Shown piece by piece: positions 40,089 to 49,308 of a stretch of 56,134 nt of DNA. A model generated the notes under the pieces. That model was not told the DNA's origin. It saw only the letters and a list, made by a program, of their open reading frames with translations, and made no database searches. Source of the DNA: a virus; IMG/VR virus record IMGVR_UViG_3300042923_000318, positions 1 through 56,134 of that record; one strand, written 5' to 3'. A program made the translations under genes and the position numbers. Numbering within the stretch: the first letter of the stretch is position 1; the number at the start of each line of letters is the position of its first letter.

Positions 40089-40238
40089 ATGCTTGTTAAA
40101 ATTATCAGTGTGCAAGAAACTGGGAGGAATACTTTTTTTAATATTCCTAAAGAGGTTAAAGAAGAATTAAACATTAAAAAAGGCGACAAATTACTTGTTA
40201 AACTTGAGGATGGAAGGATTATATTAGAAAAGTGTTAG
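40089..40238 (+). CDS. AbrB/MazE-like SpoVT-domain protein
   Basis: A 49-residue protein from ATG 40089 behind GGAGGTG. VQETGRNTFFNIPKEVKEELNIKKGDKLLVKLEDGRIIL is a complete SpoVT/AbrB swapped-hairpin domain. It may be an antitoxin-type or transition-state regulator. No MazF-type partner follows. Confidence 0.85.
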   Translation: MLVKIISVQETGRNTFFNIPKEVKEELNIKKGDKLLVKLEDGRIILEKC

Positions 40239-40249
40239 GAGGAATGCAG

Positions 40250-40798
40250 GTGCAATATATAAATATTTTAAATATTATGCAACATTTTGTGTTATTGCCA
40301 GAAACTGAATATATTTATTCTGACGGAATAGCATTAGATAAAGACGAATGCCAAGATTTAATAGAAAAATTAAAAAAACAAATGGAGCTAGACCAAGAAG
40401 AAATAAAAATGCTAAAAAGATACAAATCTATTGAATATAGTTATAGCTCTTTTGTCCACAGATGTGAAAAGCCTAGAGAGGGAGAAGTATACTTTGCAAA
40501 ATTAAAAAATGGTTTGATAAAAATAGGTTGCTCAAAAGACACTTTGAATAGGCTTAAAGCATTAAAAAAAGAATTTGGAGAAATTAAACTGCTAAAATCA
40601 ATAAAGGTTTCTAACATGTATCACTTTGAATCTTTAGTGCACTTTGTGTTTGATAAATATAGAAAAGAGAGAGAATTATTTGATTTATCCTATATAAAAA
40701 ACGAGAAAATTTTAGAGAAATTATATAACATGCTTGAAACTAATGTTGATAAAAAAGATTATTTATTATTTATGATCCAAAACGATTTGGATATTTAG
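40250..40798 (+). CDS. T5orf172/GIY-YIG-like protein
   Basis: About 182 residues from GTG 40250, seven bases after TTAGGAGGA; ATG 40244 is too close. Residues from about 80 contain GEVYFAKLKNGLIKIGCSKDTLNRLKALKKEFGEIKLL and FESLVHFVFDKYRKERELFDL, the T5orf172/Mug113 version of the GIY-YIG fold. The N-terminus is a coiled-coil. It might be a DNA endonuclease or a regulator. Confidence 0.75.
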   Translation: MQYINILNIMQHFVLLPETEYIYSDGIALDKDECQDLIEKLKKQMELDQEEIKMLKRYKSIEYSYSSFVHRCEKPREGEVYFAKLKNGLIKIGCSKDTLNRLKALKKEFGEIKLLKSIKVSNMYHFESLVHFVFDKYRKERELFDLSYIKNEKILEKLYNMLETNVDKKDYLLFMIQNDLDI

Positions 40799-40808
40799 GT
40801 GAAACGAA

Positions 40809-41504
40809 TTGACCAGAGAGTTTAAAGGCGTATGGATTCCTAAAGAAATTTGGTTAACAAAGAAATTAACCTTGCAAGAAAAAGTGTTTTTAGTTGAAAT
40901 AGATAGTCTAAATAATGAAAATGGTTGCTATGCAAGCAATGATTATTTTTCAGAGTTCTTTGGATTATCTAAGAATAGATGCTCTGAAATAATAAATTCG
41001 TTAGCTGCTAAGCAATTTATAACTATAAGCTATATTTGGGGAGCTAAAAAGAATATTGAAAAAAGAATTTTAAAAATCAAAGAAAAAGAAACTGACCCTA
41101 TTCGGAAAATCGAACAGGGGTATTCGGAAAACCGACTGGGGGTAATCGAAAAGTCGAAGGATAATAATATAATTATAAGTAATACAATTATTAATAATAA
41201 ACACTTACATATTCTTTCAGAATACGTGTTTACGCATGATATAAAATCATATATAACTATATATTTAAAAGTTAGAGCTTACTATAGAAACAAAGAACAT
41301 AAAAAGATAAACAATATAAATATCAGTTATATAGAAAGTGTTATTAATAGCTTAATAGAAAAAGAAATAAGCTTAAAGAAATTCGAAGATGCTGCTTACG
41401 AGTATTTTGAAAAGCTAAAGAAAAGTAATGACGGTGATATAGTTTGTTTCTTAAAAGCTAGCCAAAAAAGATTATTTGATTTGAACTGGGATGAAATAAT
41501 ATAA
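40809..41504 (+). CDS. Second replication-initiator-like protein
   Basis: The 231-residue protein starts at TTG 40809. The N-terminal 80 residues form a winged-helix domain (WIPKEIWLTKKLTLQEKVFLVEIDSLNNENGCYASNDYFSEFFGLS). A linker (about 95-115) is coded by 22-bp DNA repeats, and a helical C-terminal domain follows. This is the same architecture as the initiator at 28699, but the sequences differ. It is outside the main replication module. Confidence 0.65.
   Translation: MTREFKGVWIPKEIWLTKKLTLQEKVFLVEIDSLNNENGCYASNDYFSEFFGLSKNRCSEIINSLAAKQFITISYIWGAKKNIEKRILKIKEKETDPIRKIEQGYSENRLGVIEKSKDNNIIISNTIINNKHLHILSEYVFTHDIKSYITIYLKVRAYYRNKEHKKINNINISYIESVINSLIEKEISLKKFEDAAYEYFEKLKKSNDGDIVCFLKASQKRLFDLNWDEII
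41099..41160 (+). other. 22-bp iterons: putative second origin
   Basis: Three dyads of the form TCG-N6-CGA start at 41102, 41124 and 41146, exactly 22 bases apart (TCGGAAAATCGA, TCGGAAAACCGA, TCGAAAAGTCGA). They are followed by an extremely AT-rich stretch (41161-41205). This is the structure of an initiator-bound origin with an unwinding element. Confidence 0.6.
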
Positions 41505-41519
41505 AGTAGAGGTGTAAAG

Positions 41520-41762
41520 ATGACTGTAGATATTAAAAGAATGTATGAAGTTAAAACAAAAGAAAAGAAAGTTGTTGTATCAGAAGATGATATATTGAAC
41601 TTTCTTTATACTGACAGAGATATAAAGAGAAGTGTTGTAGGAAGATTACTTGGATATAACGACGGTTATTTTAAATTAGACACAAGTCTAAATTATAGAA
41701 AAAGTGAAGAAAAAATATTTTACTTAAATATTACTGATATCAATATTATTGAAAAGAATTGA
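41520..41762 (+). CDS. Hypothetical protein
   Basis: An 80-residue charged protein with GAGGTG upstream. Alternating strands and helices (VVVSEDDILNFLYTDRDIKRSVVGRLLG). Not recognised; follows the second initiator. Confidence 0.55.
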   Translation: MTVDIKRMYEVKTKEKKVVVSEDDILNFLYTDRDIKRSVVGRLLGYNDGYFKLDTSLNYRKSEEKIFYLNITDINIIEKN

Positions 41763-41777
41763 GGAGGAATATGCGGA

Positions 41778-41933
41778 ATGGATGATTATAAAATACTATG
41801 TTCTACCAAAAGAACTGAATACTATATATCTAAAAACGGTATGCTTGCAAGAAAAACTAAAAACACATTTAAGGAACTTGGGTATATAGAAGATAATATG
41901 AGCTTATATAAAAAGCTATGCGAATCAATTTAG
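41778..41933 (+). CDS. Small hypothetical protein
   Basis: A 51-residue basic protein from ATG 41778 behind GAGGAGG. Not recognised. Confidence 0.5.
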   Translation: MDDYKILCSTKRTEYYISKNGMLARKTKNTFKELGYIEDNMSLYKKLCESI

Positions 41934-41946
41934 AGGAGTTGATAAA

Positions 41947-42228
41947 GTGGATGATATAAAAGAACTTCCTAGTAAATACGATTTAAAAGACTTTATACCA
42001 GTAAGATTAAACGAAGCTATTATTGCAAGAGGTTACGCCAGGAACGAAGTAGCAGAGGCGGCAGAGATAACAACAAAGCAGCTATGTGACATTTTGATGC
42101 AGGGCAAAGGTATAACGTTGGCTTTAGTAATAGAGTTTTCAACTATACTTGATTTTCCAGTTAGATATTTCTTTAAACCTTTGCCGCCGCGTTCGATATA
42201 CGTTGATAGCATAACGTTTGATTTATAA
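41947..42228 (+). CDS. XRE-like HTH protein
   Basis: The 93-residue protein from GTG 41947 contains FIPVRLNEAIIARGYARNEVAEAAEITTKQLCDILMQGKGITL, an HTH_3 domain like that of proteins paired with ImmA/IrrE peptidases, and a C-terminal PVRYFFKPLP. No peptidase gene follows. It is the third XRE-type regulator in this genome. Confidence 0.75.
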   Translation: MDDIKELPSKYDLKDFIPVRLNEAIIARGYARNEVAEAAEITTKQLCDILMQGKGITLALVIEFSTILDFPVRYFFKPLPPRSIYVDSITFDL

Positions 42229-42243
42229 AATGGAGGTTAACAG

Positions 42244-42405
42244 ATGAATAAAAAAGATTTCTTTTGTATACTATTAGCGATTGCTATAACGATGATGATA
42301 TTTATTATGAGCAACTTTGGTTTTATCGGTTGGCTTATAATATTATCCTGGGTATTTGGGTTTATTTATATAATTTATGAGCAAAGTTTAGGAGGGGAAG
42401 AATGA
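42244..42405 (+). CDS. Small two-helix membrane protein
   Basis: A 53-residue protein from ATG 42244 behind TGGAGG. Two hydrophobic segments (about residues 6-24 and 27-46). Overlaps the next gene (ATGA). Confidence 0.6.
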   Translation: MNKKDFFCILLAIAITMMIFIMSNFGFIGWLIILSWVFGFIYIIYEQSLGGEE

Positions 42406-42572
42406 ATATTTTAGCTATTTTTGTAATCATGCTCTATGCAATGACAGGTGTTTGTATATCAATTAAGCTGTTTAAAAAGCCAATAGGGAAAATCATAATG
42501 TCATTTTACTTTGCTATATTTTGGCTGCCACAAGCATTATCAACATATGTTGTTAGAAAATTAGATTTATAG
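42402..42572 (+). CDS. Small membrane protein
   Basis: A 56-residue protein from ATG 42402 behind AGGAGGGG with two hydrophobic stretches separated by KLFKKPIGK. It forms a pair with the previous membrane peptide. A role such as exclusion of other phages is only a guess. Confidence 0.6.
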   Translation: MNILAIFVIMLYAMTGVCISIKLFKKPIGKIIMSFYFAIFWLPQALSTYVVRKLDL

Positions 42573-42629
42573 TGTACTAAACATAAATTTATCGAAATTC
42601 GCTAAGATAGCGACTAAAGGAGAAGTGTT

Positions 42630-43181
42630 ATGAAAACATTAGCTTATTGCTTTTCGTGCAATTTAGAGCATGATATAACTGAAATTGGAGCAAAACAGAA
42701 AGGAGTTAAATGCGAGTGTGGAGGTTATATTATATCTCCGTCTGGAAAAATAAACATGAAGTTAATTCCAGAGAACAATGAAGATGAAAAACTATTAGGA
42801 TTTACAACACTAGAAGCTAAAAAAGATGAAATTTTCCCTAAAGTGTTTAAAATGGATGATTGTTCATGGGTTTGCGCTATGGACGCAGAAAAAGCCGTTG
42901 ATTGGTACATTGAAACTACTGGATTAGATGAAGACGATTTGCAAGTAAAAGAATGCGATATAGATAAAGATACAATGTATTCAGAAACGACAATTTCTGA
43001 AATAATAGAACAACTTGAAAACATGAGCAATCACGACGAAACAAGTCTTTTAATAACAAGAAGAGGTGGGGAATTATTTGTAAAAGAATCTTTTAGAACA
43101 GTTATTAATTGCATGATTAACAGCTATGGTATTGAGTCAGTTGTAAAAGAGCCTTTTGAAATATGTTCTACTGAATGGTAA
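42630..43181 (+). CDS. Zinc-ribbon hypothetical protein
   Basis: The 183-residue protein begins AYCFSCNLEHDIT and CECGGYII, a CxxC-CxC zinc ribbon, followed by acidic alpha/beta sequence. Not recognised. It ends just before a small coupled gene. Confidence 0.6.
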   Translation: MKTLAYCFSCNLEHDITEIGAKQKGVKCECGGYIISPSGKINMKLIPENNEDEKLLGFTTLEAKKDEIFPKVFKMDDCSWVCAMDAEKAVDWYIETTGLDEDDLQVKECDIDKDTMYSETTISEIIEQLENMSNHDETSLLITRRGGELFVKESFRTVINCMINSYGIESVVKEPFEICSTEW

Positions 43182-43192
43182 GAGGTGGATTA

Positions 43193-43369
43193 ATGCCGAC
43201 CGAGGATTATAAAGAAGCATCTTACACTATAGAGATAGATTGGAAAGGTGGCACAGTATGGCTTAACAATCATATCTCTAAAGAAAAACTGGTTATTTCA
43301 GAAAGGGATGCAGAATATATAAGCGATTGTTTTAAAAGTATTGAAGCTAAGAAAAATGGTGAATGGTAA
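43193..43369 (+). CDS. Small hypothetical protein
   Basis: About 58 residues from ATG 43193 behind AGAGGTGG. Contains YTIEIDWKGGTVWLNNH. Last gene of island II before a terminator. Not recognised. Confidence 0.5.
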   Translation: MPTEDYKEASYTIEIDWKGGTVWLNNHISKEKLVISERDAEYISDCFKSIEAKKNGEW

Positions 43370-43409
43370 TCATCAACTTGAGAAAAAACTATAAAAGCGC
43401 AAACCCTGC

Positions 43410-43446
43410 AAACCCTGTATAATTAGCGTATATAGGGTTTTATTCT
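43410..43446 (+). terminator. Terminator closing island II
   Basis: AAACCCTGTATA and TATATAGGGTTT form a 12-base stem with one G-T pair, loop ATTAGCG, followed by TTATTCTTT. Confidence 0.85.
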
Positions 43447-43466
43447 TTGATAAGGAAGTGGGATTT

Positions 43467-43634
43467 ATGGATTTATTTAAACAAAGAAATGCATTTAAAG
43501 CAACATCATATGATCATAACGCTTCAAATGTTGTAACGTTAAGGAATAGATCAAGTTTATCAAAAATGTTAAATAGATATTCAAGAAGGAAACTGAAACA
43601 AGAACTGAAATTTGAAGTAAAGGAAGTGAGTTAA
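43467..43634 (+). CDS. Small basic protein before portal
   Basis: A 55-residue basic protein from ATG 43467 behind AAGGAAG. Its stop overlaps the portal ATG. Rich in Arg, Lys and Ser. It may be a minor head-assembly protein by position. Confidence 0.55.
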   Translation: MDLFKQRNAFKATSYDHNASNVVTLRNRSSLSKMLNRYSRRKLKQELKFEVKEVS

Positions 43635-44932
43635 TGAACTTTAAGAATATATTTGAGTTGAAAGCTTTAGAGAAAAAACAAAATGTTATTTTAACCAAAA
43701 TAGTTGAGCTGAACGGTGGTAAGTCGGCACAATATATAAAGTCTAATTATGAATCTATAGCAAAAGAGGGGTATTCGGGTAATTATATAATAGGCAGATG
43801 CATAAATGAAATTGTAAGAGCTGCAGTGCAATTAGATTGGAAAGTCATGAGGTACAATAAAGATAATAAGCCAGAGGAAATTCCAAATCATCCAGCAGTG
43901 CAGATTATGGAGAAACCTAATCCAACAACAACAGAGGCAGAATTAGTAAAAAGAGCAATCATCTATTATTATCTTGCTGGTGATGCTCCTTTTGTAAAAA
44001 TAACAGCAGGAAATAGGGTAAAGGAATTATATGTACATAACCCCAGGAAAATAAGCGTTGAGCTTACTGGGAATGTAGAGGAACCTTATCAAGGCATAAG
44101 ATATAATGGACAGATTCAGAAAGATATAGAATCTAAGAATTTTACATTATGGAAAAACTTTGACCCTTTATGTGCTTTTGATGGATTAGGGAGAGGGATT
44201 TCGCCTTTGGAACCCATATTAAAAAACGGTGATCTTTTGAATTTATATCTTGAGTGGGGTAATTCTTTATTAAACAACGGTGGCAGCTTAAGTGGAATAG
44301 TAGCAATAGAGGAAACATTACAAGACCCCGAATATGAAAGAGCAAAAGCAGAACTTAAAAATGAACATCAAGGAGCTGGAAACGTAGGTAAATTTTTATT
44401 ACTGGAAGGTGGAGCAAAGTATTATTCAACTGGTAGCAATCCACGCGATATGCAGTGGGTGGAGGGTAAAAACAGTACAGCAGTCGACATAATGGTAGGT
44501 ATAGGAGTTGATCCTCTCATACTTGGGTTTAACGAGCATAGCAGCTATAATAATAAAAACGAAGCATATAAAGCGCTGTATACTAATTTAGTTATTCCAC
44601 TAATGAGAAGTTTAGCGGATGAACTTGGACCATTCTTAGGATTATTAGAAAACGAATATCTAGATATAGACTATAGTAAAATACCATGTCTCCAGGAGGA
44701 TATAAAAGAGTTAACCGACAGATTACAGAAAGCAGATGACCTAACCATTAACGAAAAAAGGCAAGCCAGAGGACTGGACCCATTGCCTGGCGGCGACATA
44801 ATCGTAAACAATAACTTTATACTCAAAGACGGCAAATTGTATAAGCCAGTTAGTTTACAAGATATTGACATAGATAGCGAACCCCAGGACGAAAACTTAC
44901 TACAAGATGATGCAAAATCTTTAATATATTGA
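43634..44932 (+). CDS. Portal protein (HK97 family)
   Basis: The 432-residue protein contains YIIGRCINEIVRAAVQLDWKV, NHPAVQIMEKPNPTTTEAELV, AGDAPFVKI, LYVHNPRKI and GRGISPLEPILKNGD, followed by a helical C-terminus with NEAYKALYTNLVIPLM. This is the HK97 portal pattern. It forms the dodecameric DNA gate of the prohead. Confidence 0.93.
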   Translation: MNFKNIFELKALEKKQNVILTKIVELNGGKSAQYIKSNYESIAKEGYSGNYIIGRCINEIVRAAVQLDWKVMRYNKDNKPEEIPNHPAVQIMEKPNPTTTEAELVKRAIIYYYLAGDAPFVKITAGNRVKELYVHNPRKISVELTGNVEEPYQGIRYNGQIQKDIESKNFTLWKNFDPLCAFDGLGRGISPLEPILKNGDLLNLYLEWGNSLLNNGGSLSGIVAIEETLQDPEYERAKAELKNEHQGAGNVGKFLLLEGGAKYYSTGSNPRDMQWVEGKNSTAVDIMVGIGVDPLILGFNEHSSYNNKNEAYKALYTNLVIPLMRSLADELGPFLGLLENEYLDIDYSKIPCLQEDIKELTDRLQKADDLTINEKRQARGLDPLPGGDIIVNNNFILKDGKLYKPVSLQDIDIDSEPQDENLLQDDAKSLIY

Positions 44933-44945
44933 GTAGGTGGTCAAA

Positions 44946-45752
44946 GTGGCTGCTAAAAAATCAGATAAAGTATTACTGAAAACATATGACAGCATTATAC
45001 GCCCTTTAGAGCGGTTATTTGAGAGGGTAACACTAAAGGTGCTAAGACAGCAAAATAAACGCATGGCGAACGCATTAAGGCGGTTCATGAGCGAGAAAAA
45101 AGAGGATAACAATATAACCGAAGAAGAAGCGGAAAAACAAGCTGAAAAAATAGCAAGTAACTTTTACGACTTTGATAAAGATGTTACAGTTATTTTAAGT
45201 ATATTGATACCAATTTATTTACAAGCTGGAGAACTGGGAAATGTGCAATTTAACACTATACAATTCGGAATACAAGCTACAGCGGATAAAGGTGTATTAT
45301 TTGCAATAATAAGGGACGACTATTTAACTTGGCTCCAAGAATACGGCGGCAATAAGATAGTTCAGATAAATGAAACTACTAAAGAAATTACTAAGCGAAT
45401 AATCAAAGAGGGTTTATTGAATGGTGATGGCGTAGAGGCTATAGCAAAGAATTTAAGCGATAAGATAGAGGAATATTCTTTATTTAGAGCTAGAAGAATT
45501 GCACTTACTGAAATGCACAACAGTTACATGAGAGGTAATTTTATAAGCGCGGAGGCAAGCGGATTTAAATATAAGAAGTGGATAAGTTCGAAAGATAGCC
45601 ATGTACGTTCTTCACATCAACAATTGAACGGGAAAATAGTTAAGATAAATGAGGACTTTAAGCCTAATCTTGGATATCCTGGAGACTCAAGAGGAATTGC
45701 AAAGGAAGTTATAAATTGCAGATGCATTTTAACTTATACAGATAAAAAATAG
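44946..45752 (+). CDS. MuF/SPP1 gp7-like head morphogenesis protein
   Basis: About 268 residues from GTG 44946 (TAGGTGG upstream). Helical N-terminus; the C-terminal half has RARRIALTEMHNSYMRGNFISAEASGFKYKKWISSKDSHVRSSHQQLNGK and ends INCRCIL, the minor head protein signature. It follows the portal and precedes the accessory island. Confidence 0.88.
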   Translation: MAAKKSDKVLLKTYDSIIRPLERLFERVTLKVLRQQNKRMANALRRFMSEKKEDNNITEEEAEKQAEKIASNFYDFDKDVTVILSILIPIYLQAGELGNVQFNTIQFGIQATADKGVLFAIIRDDYLTWLQEYGGNKIVQINETTKEITKRIIKEGLLNGDGVEAIAKNLSDKIEEYSLFRARRIALTEMHNSYMRGNFISAEASGFKYKKWISSKDSHVRSSHQQLNGKIVKINEDFKPNLGYPGDSRGIAKEVINCRCILTYTDKK

Positions 45753-45753
45753 T

Positions 45754-45780
45754 AGCAGTATTAATTTACTGCTTTTTTAC
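45754..45780 (+). terminator. Terminator after MuF gene
   Basis: AGCAGTA and TACTGCT with a TTAATT loop, followed by TTTTT. It breaks the head operon. Confidence 0.88.
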
Positions 45781-45805
45781 GCCCTTTTTCTATATGCGGT
45801 ATAAT
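45776..45805 (+). promoter_or_regulatory. Spike-gene promoter
   Basis: TATAAT at 45800-45805 with a weak -35 (TTTACG, 45776-45781), starting in the terminator T-run. Confidence 0.5.
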
Positions 45806-45833
45806 TAAAATATAGCATAAAGGAGTTGATAGA

Positions 45834-48800
45834 ATGGCACAACCATATGAATTTACACTTGATTATAAGATATTCAAAGGTTATCCAGTGATGATATATA
45901 CCAAAGGTGATGCAGAGGCTACACCGATGATCATAACCTTAACCGATAGAAATATAGCAGAAAATTTAACTAATAAATACGTAACGGTAACCATAAAACG
46001 ACCCGACAATCAATCGTTTGTTTATATTGCAAATATTGTAGCTCAAAATAAAATAAGCTTTACGCCTAATCTACAAGCTTTAAATACACAGGGCATAGTC
46101 TTAGCTAACATACAAGTCTATGAGGGCAATATAAGGGTTTCAACGACTAGATTCCAATATCTTGTAGCAGGTGAATTGATAAATGGCGAACTTGTGGAAG
46201 ATGACAGTAATTTTCCAGTGCTGACTAATTTAATTGATGACGTAAATAAGGCTAAAGAGGGCATTGGAGTTATAGGAAGTTTAAGCGAGGATTTAACTGA
46301 AAAGATAGAAGAAGCCGAAACAATTGATGGAACTTTAGCAAGCAGGATTTCAACTGGTAATACTCTTAAAAATAGCTTGGATGCTGACATTGCAACAGGA
46401 AGCACATTGCATACTAATTTAAACGCAGATATAGCTGCAGCTAATACCGCAAAATCTAATCTAGACGGAAGTATTACAACAGCAGGAACAACAAAAAGCG
46501 AGCTTGATGCAAGCAATACAACTGCTAATACTACTAAAACCGCACTGGAAAATACTATAAGTGATGCAGATACAGCAAAAGAAGATTTGCAAATTGTTAT
46601 TGCTACAGCGGATACTACTACTTATGCCACTAAGGGAGAGATAAATGATGTTAATTCGCAATTGGCAGAAAAGGCGAATCAATCTTATACCGACAACCAA
46701 TTAGCATTAAAAAGAGATAAATCTGTACCAATGGAGTTAGAGGATTTCTCTGCCACTGTGTTAGGAGCGATTGATGGAACGGGAGGCCCCTTCAATTTAT
46801 TGTCCATACCTCAAGACAGCTCTGTAACTCCCGAAAAAACCACTTATTTAACAGTTGGGAGAAATAAATTTAATAAGTACAGAATGTTATTAGGTAACTT
46901 GATAAATACAACAGGCGGACTTACTGTTAGTTCTGGTTATGCTACAACACTAGACTATATTCCAGTAAAAGCTGGCGAGGTTTGGACATTTAAACGGGTA
47001 AGATATATTGCCTTTTATGATAGTGATAAAGTTTTTATAAATAGGATAGATAGAGCCGGATCTTCAGCAGAAAACACAGAAACCATTGCAAATGATGGTT
47101 TTGTTAGAATAACAACATACAACGGAACAAGTTCAAATTTTTGGATTGAATTAGCATATATGGCAAAAGAGAATTCTTATTCAGGATATGAATCATATAA
47201 AATGGGTTCCGCAAGTTTAGAAGTTGATAATTCAAATTTAAAAAATTCAAATATAAATGCTGAAAAGTTAGCTGGTGATATACCGGCTGAAAAAGTTTCT
47301 TTCGTGTTAATAGGTATAAATAAAACTAACAAGATAAAGCACTCTTTGGGATACATTGTGTCTGAAACAGATGGAAACATTACAGTCAATGCTTCGTATA
47401 ATACTACGGAATATATTCCGGTAAAAGCAGGAATAACCTATGTGGCTAATTACCCAAGAAAGATTGCTTTATATGACAATAATAAACTTTTTCTTAGTGG
47501 TATAGACGTCCCAATTATAATTGCTACGACATTTACTCCCAGTGTAGACGGATTTGTTCGAATAGCTTACAGTAGTTCAAGAAGTGATTTTCAAATCGAA
47601 ATTGGTTCTACACCAACCAGTTATGTACCATATAGTTATGTAATGGACAATTTAGAATTTAACAACGATCAAAAACAAAAAATTAAAGAATTTATTGCAT
47701 TAAAAATATATAAAGTTGGAAATCTGTATAAAATAAGAAGTGTTTTTGATGATGTTAACGACATGGTTATTGAAGTTTCTTCTAATGGCTCATTAAATGG
47801 TTCGTTTAGATTCGAAAGAAGTTATTTAATCCCCGTAAGTTCAGAAAATTTTAGTAACATAGAAGTCTTTCATCCAAACAGTCAAGATGATATTACACCA
47901 ATTAGAACATTTTATACGGTTGGAGCCAATCACGGATATGCATCACTTCAAATTAATGCTACGGGTTATACCAGTGCGGACTTAGGAAGCACATGGACAG
48001 ACGGATCAACGATATTCACCATGGTAAAAACAACCAGTACTTATGTTCAATTTGTATCAGAATATATCGTTGATGGTAATGGAATAGTTAGCGCAAAATC
48101 AATAGTTCCAATTGCTAATTTAACCCACGTTAGTGGAGCAACAAACACAACAGCTATTCCAATTTCAGGATATACAACACCAAATTTGTTTCCATCAATC
48201 AATAATAAAAGTGTTAAATTTGTGTTGGATGGTAAAGAAATTATAGCAGATGGTACTTATTATGGAATAGACCTGCAAGTACAAGAGTCTTATAACGTTA
48301 TGGACTATAAATCACTTATTGATTATGCACAGTCTCATATTGGAACAAGCTATGAGAACAACAGCGTTGAAGGCGTTGTGAGGCTATCTATTAATTATAA
48401 TTTTAAAGAAAAGGGTTCAGTATTGATTAATCACAATATTAGAATTTTGAAAAAAGTATCAATGGGAGACTGTGGTTTTGTGCAATATTTTCCAATTGGT
48501 CTGAGTGGACATATTTTGACTAGATACTTACCTAACTCATTAACCAATGGTGGATATAATTTTAAAAACATAGTTGATATGACAAGTTATTCGTCAAATT
48601 TAATTTTTACATCGGCTTACTATGAGAACTCAAACATTCCACCTCATAGAAATATAGATTGGGCGGTCAATTCTTCAACATCGGTTAAAAAAGTTGGATT
48701 TGCTTTTGGATATTTGCCTGATAAATCAAGTGGTAAACATGCACAACGATTAATAAATACTCCCAGAGCTTGGGACATGAGGGGTACAAAAAAATCTTAT

Positions 48801-49118
48801 CCTATTGCGTTAACAGGTTTAACTTTAGAACCTGGGCAGTATTTTAACTTTACTGCATACAGAAATTATCTATCGCCTAATTGGAAACCAAATGCTACAG
48901 ATTTCTATATCGTGCAGGACAAGAAAGATGTGTATGTGTTTATTGACTATCATCAAAGTGTATCTTTTGAAAATATAAAATTGGACAATTATATTGGAAA
49001 ATCAATATCTGTAGTAGAAAGCGAAAACTTTACAATTGTGAATGATATTGTGGATGCAGATGGAGTTATTTTCACCATAGCCAATGGATATGGATATGCA
49101 ATTTTGAAGTTAAGTTAA
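45834..49118 (+). CDS. Large baseplate/spike receptor-binding protein with BppU-like N-terminus
   Basis: The 1094-residue protein is the largest in the window. Residues 1-125 resemble the BppU N-terminal domain (KGYPVMIYTKGDAEATPMIITL, VANIQVYEGN, FQYLVAGELINGELV). Residues about 150-290 are a regular, Ala/Thr/Asp-rich coiled-coil. Then two related carbohydrate-binding-like modules occur (IPVKAGEVW with IAFYDSDKVF; IPVKAGITY with IALYDNNKLF), followed by a long beta-rich C-terminus. It probably recognises the cell surface. It lies inside the head operon, far from the tail genes. Confidence 0.82.
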   Translation: MAQPYEFTLDYKIFKGYPVMIYTKGDAEATPMIITLTDRNIAENLTNKYVTVTIKRPDNQSFVYIANIVAQNKISFTPNLQALNTQGIVLANIQVYEGNIRVSTTRFQYLVAGELINGELVEDDSNFPVLTNLIDDVNKAKEGIGVIGSLSEDLTEKIEEAETIDGTLASRISTGNTLKNSLDADIATGSTLHTNLNADIAAANTAKSNLDGSITTAGTTKSELDASNTTANTTKTALENTISDADTAKEDLQIVIATADTTTYATKGEINDVNSQLAEKANQSYTDNQLALKRDKSVPMELEDFSATVLGAIDGTGGPFNLLSIPQDSSVTPEKTTYLTVGRNKFNKYRMLLGNLINTTGGLTVSSGYATTLDYIPVKAGEVWTFKRVRYIAFYDSDKVFINRIDRAGSSAENTETIANDGFVRITTYNGTSSNFWIELAYMAKENSYSGYESYKMGSASLEVDNSNLKNSNINAEKLAGDIPAEKVSFVLIGINKTNKIKHSLGYIVSETDGNITVNASYNTTEYIPVKAGITYVANYPRKIALYDNNKLFLSGIDVPIIIATTFTPSVDGFVRIAYSSSRSDFQIEIGSTPTSYVPYSYVMDNLEFNNDQKQKIKEFIALKIYKVGNLYKIRSVFDDVNDMVIEVSSNGSLNGSFRFERSYLIPVSSENFSNIEVFHPNSQDDITPIRTFYTVGANHGYASLQINATGYTSADLGSTWTDGSTIFTMVKTTSTYVQFVSEYIVDGNGIVSAKSIVPIANLTHVSGATNTTAIPISGYTTPNLFPSINNKSVKFVLDGKEIIADGTYYGIDLQVQESYNVMDYKSLIDYAQSHIGTSYENNSVEGVVRLSINYNFKEKGSVLINHNIRILKKVSMGDCGFVQYFPIGLSGHILTRYLPNSLTNGGYNFKNIVDMTSYSSNLIFTSAYYENSNIPPHRNIDWAVNSSTSVKKVGFAFGYLPDKSSGKHAQRLINTPRAWDMRGTKKSYPIALTGLTLEPGQYFNFTAYRNYLSPNWKPNATDFYIVQDKKDVYVFIDYHQSVSFENIKLDNYIGKSISVVESENFTIVNDIVDADGVIFTIANGYGYAILKLS

Positions 49119-49138
49119 TTAGTCTTAGGAGGAAAATT

Positions 49139-49255
49139 ATGATACCGTTAAAAAATATATTATCGAAAAATAAAAGTATTAAAATCGATGATTTAATTAA
49201 AGATGAGTACAAAAAACTTTGCTCTGACAATAATCTTAACAAAACAAGAAAGTAA
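49139..49255 (+). CDS. Small basic protein after spike
   Basis: A 38-residue basic protein from ATG 49139 behind TTAGGAGG. Too short to classify. Confidence 0.45.
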   Translation: MIPLKNILSKNKSIKIDDLIKDEYKKLCSDNNLNKTRK

Positions 49256-49308
49256 GAAGGGTTTTTCTGTGTTTTGACGAATATCCCCAATAAGGGGAGT
49301 GATGAAAA

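Noticed and set aside
46118-46516. Minus-strand ORF of 132 residues inside the spike gene
   Set aside because: It mirrors the Ala/Thr-rich coiled-coil; no ribosome binding site or promoter.
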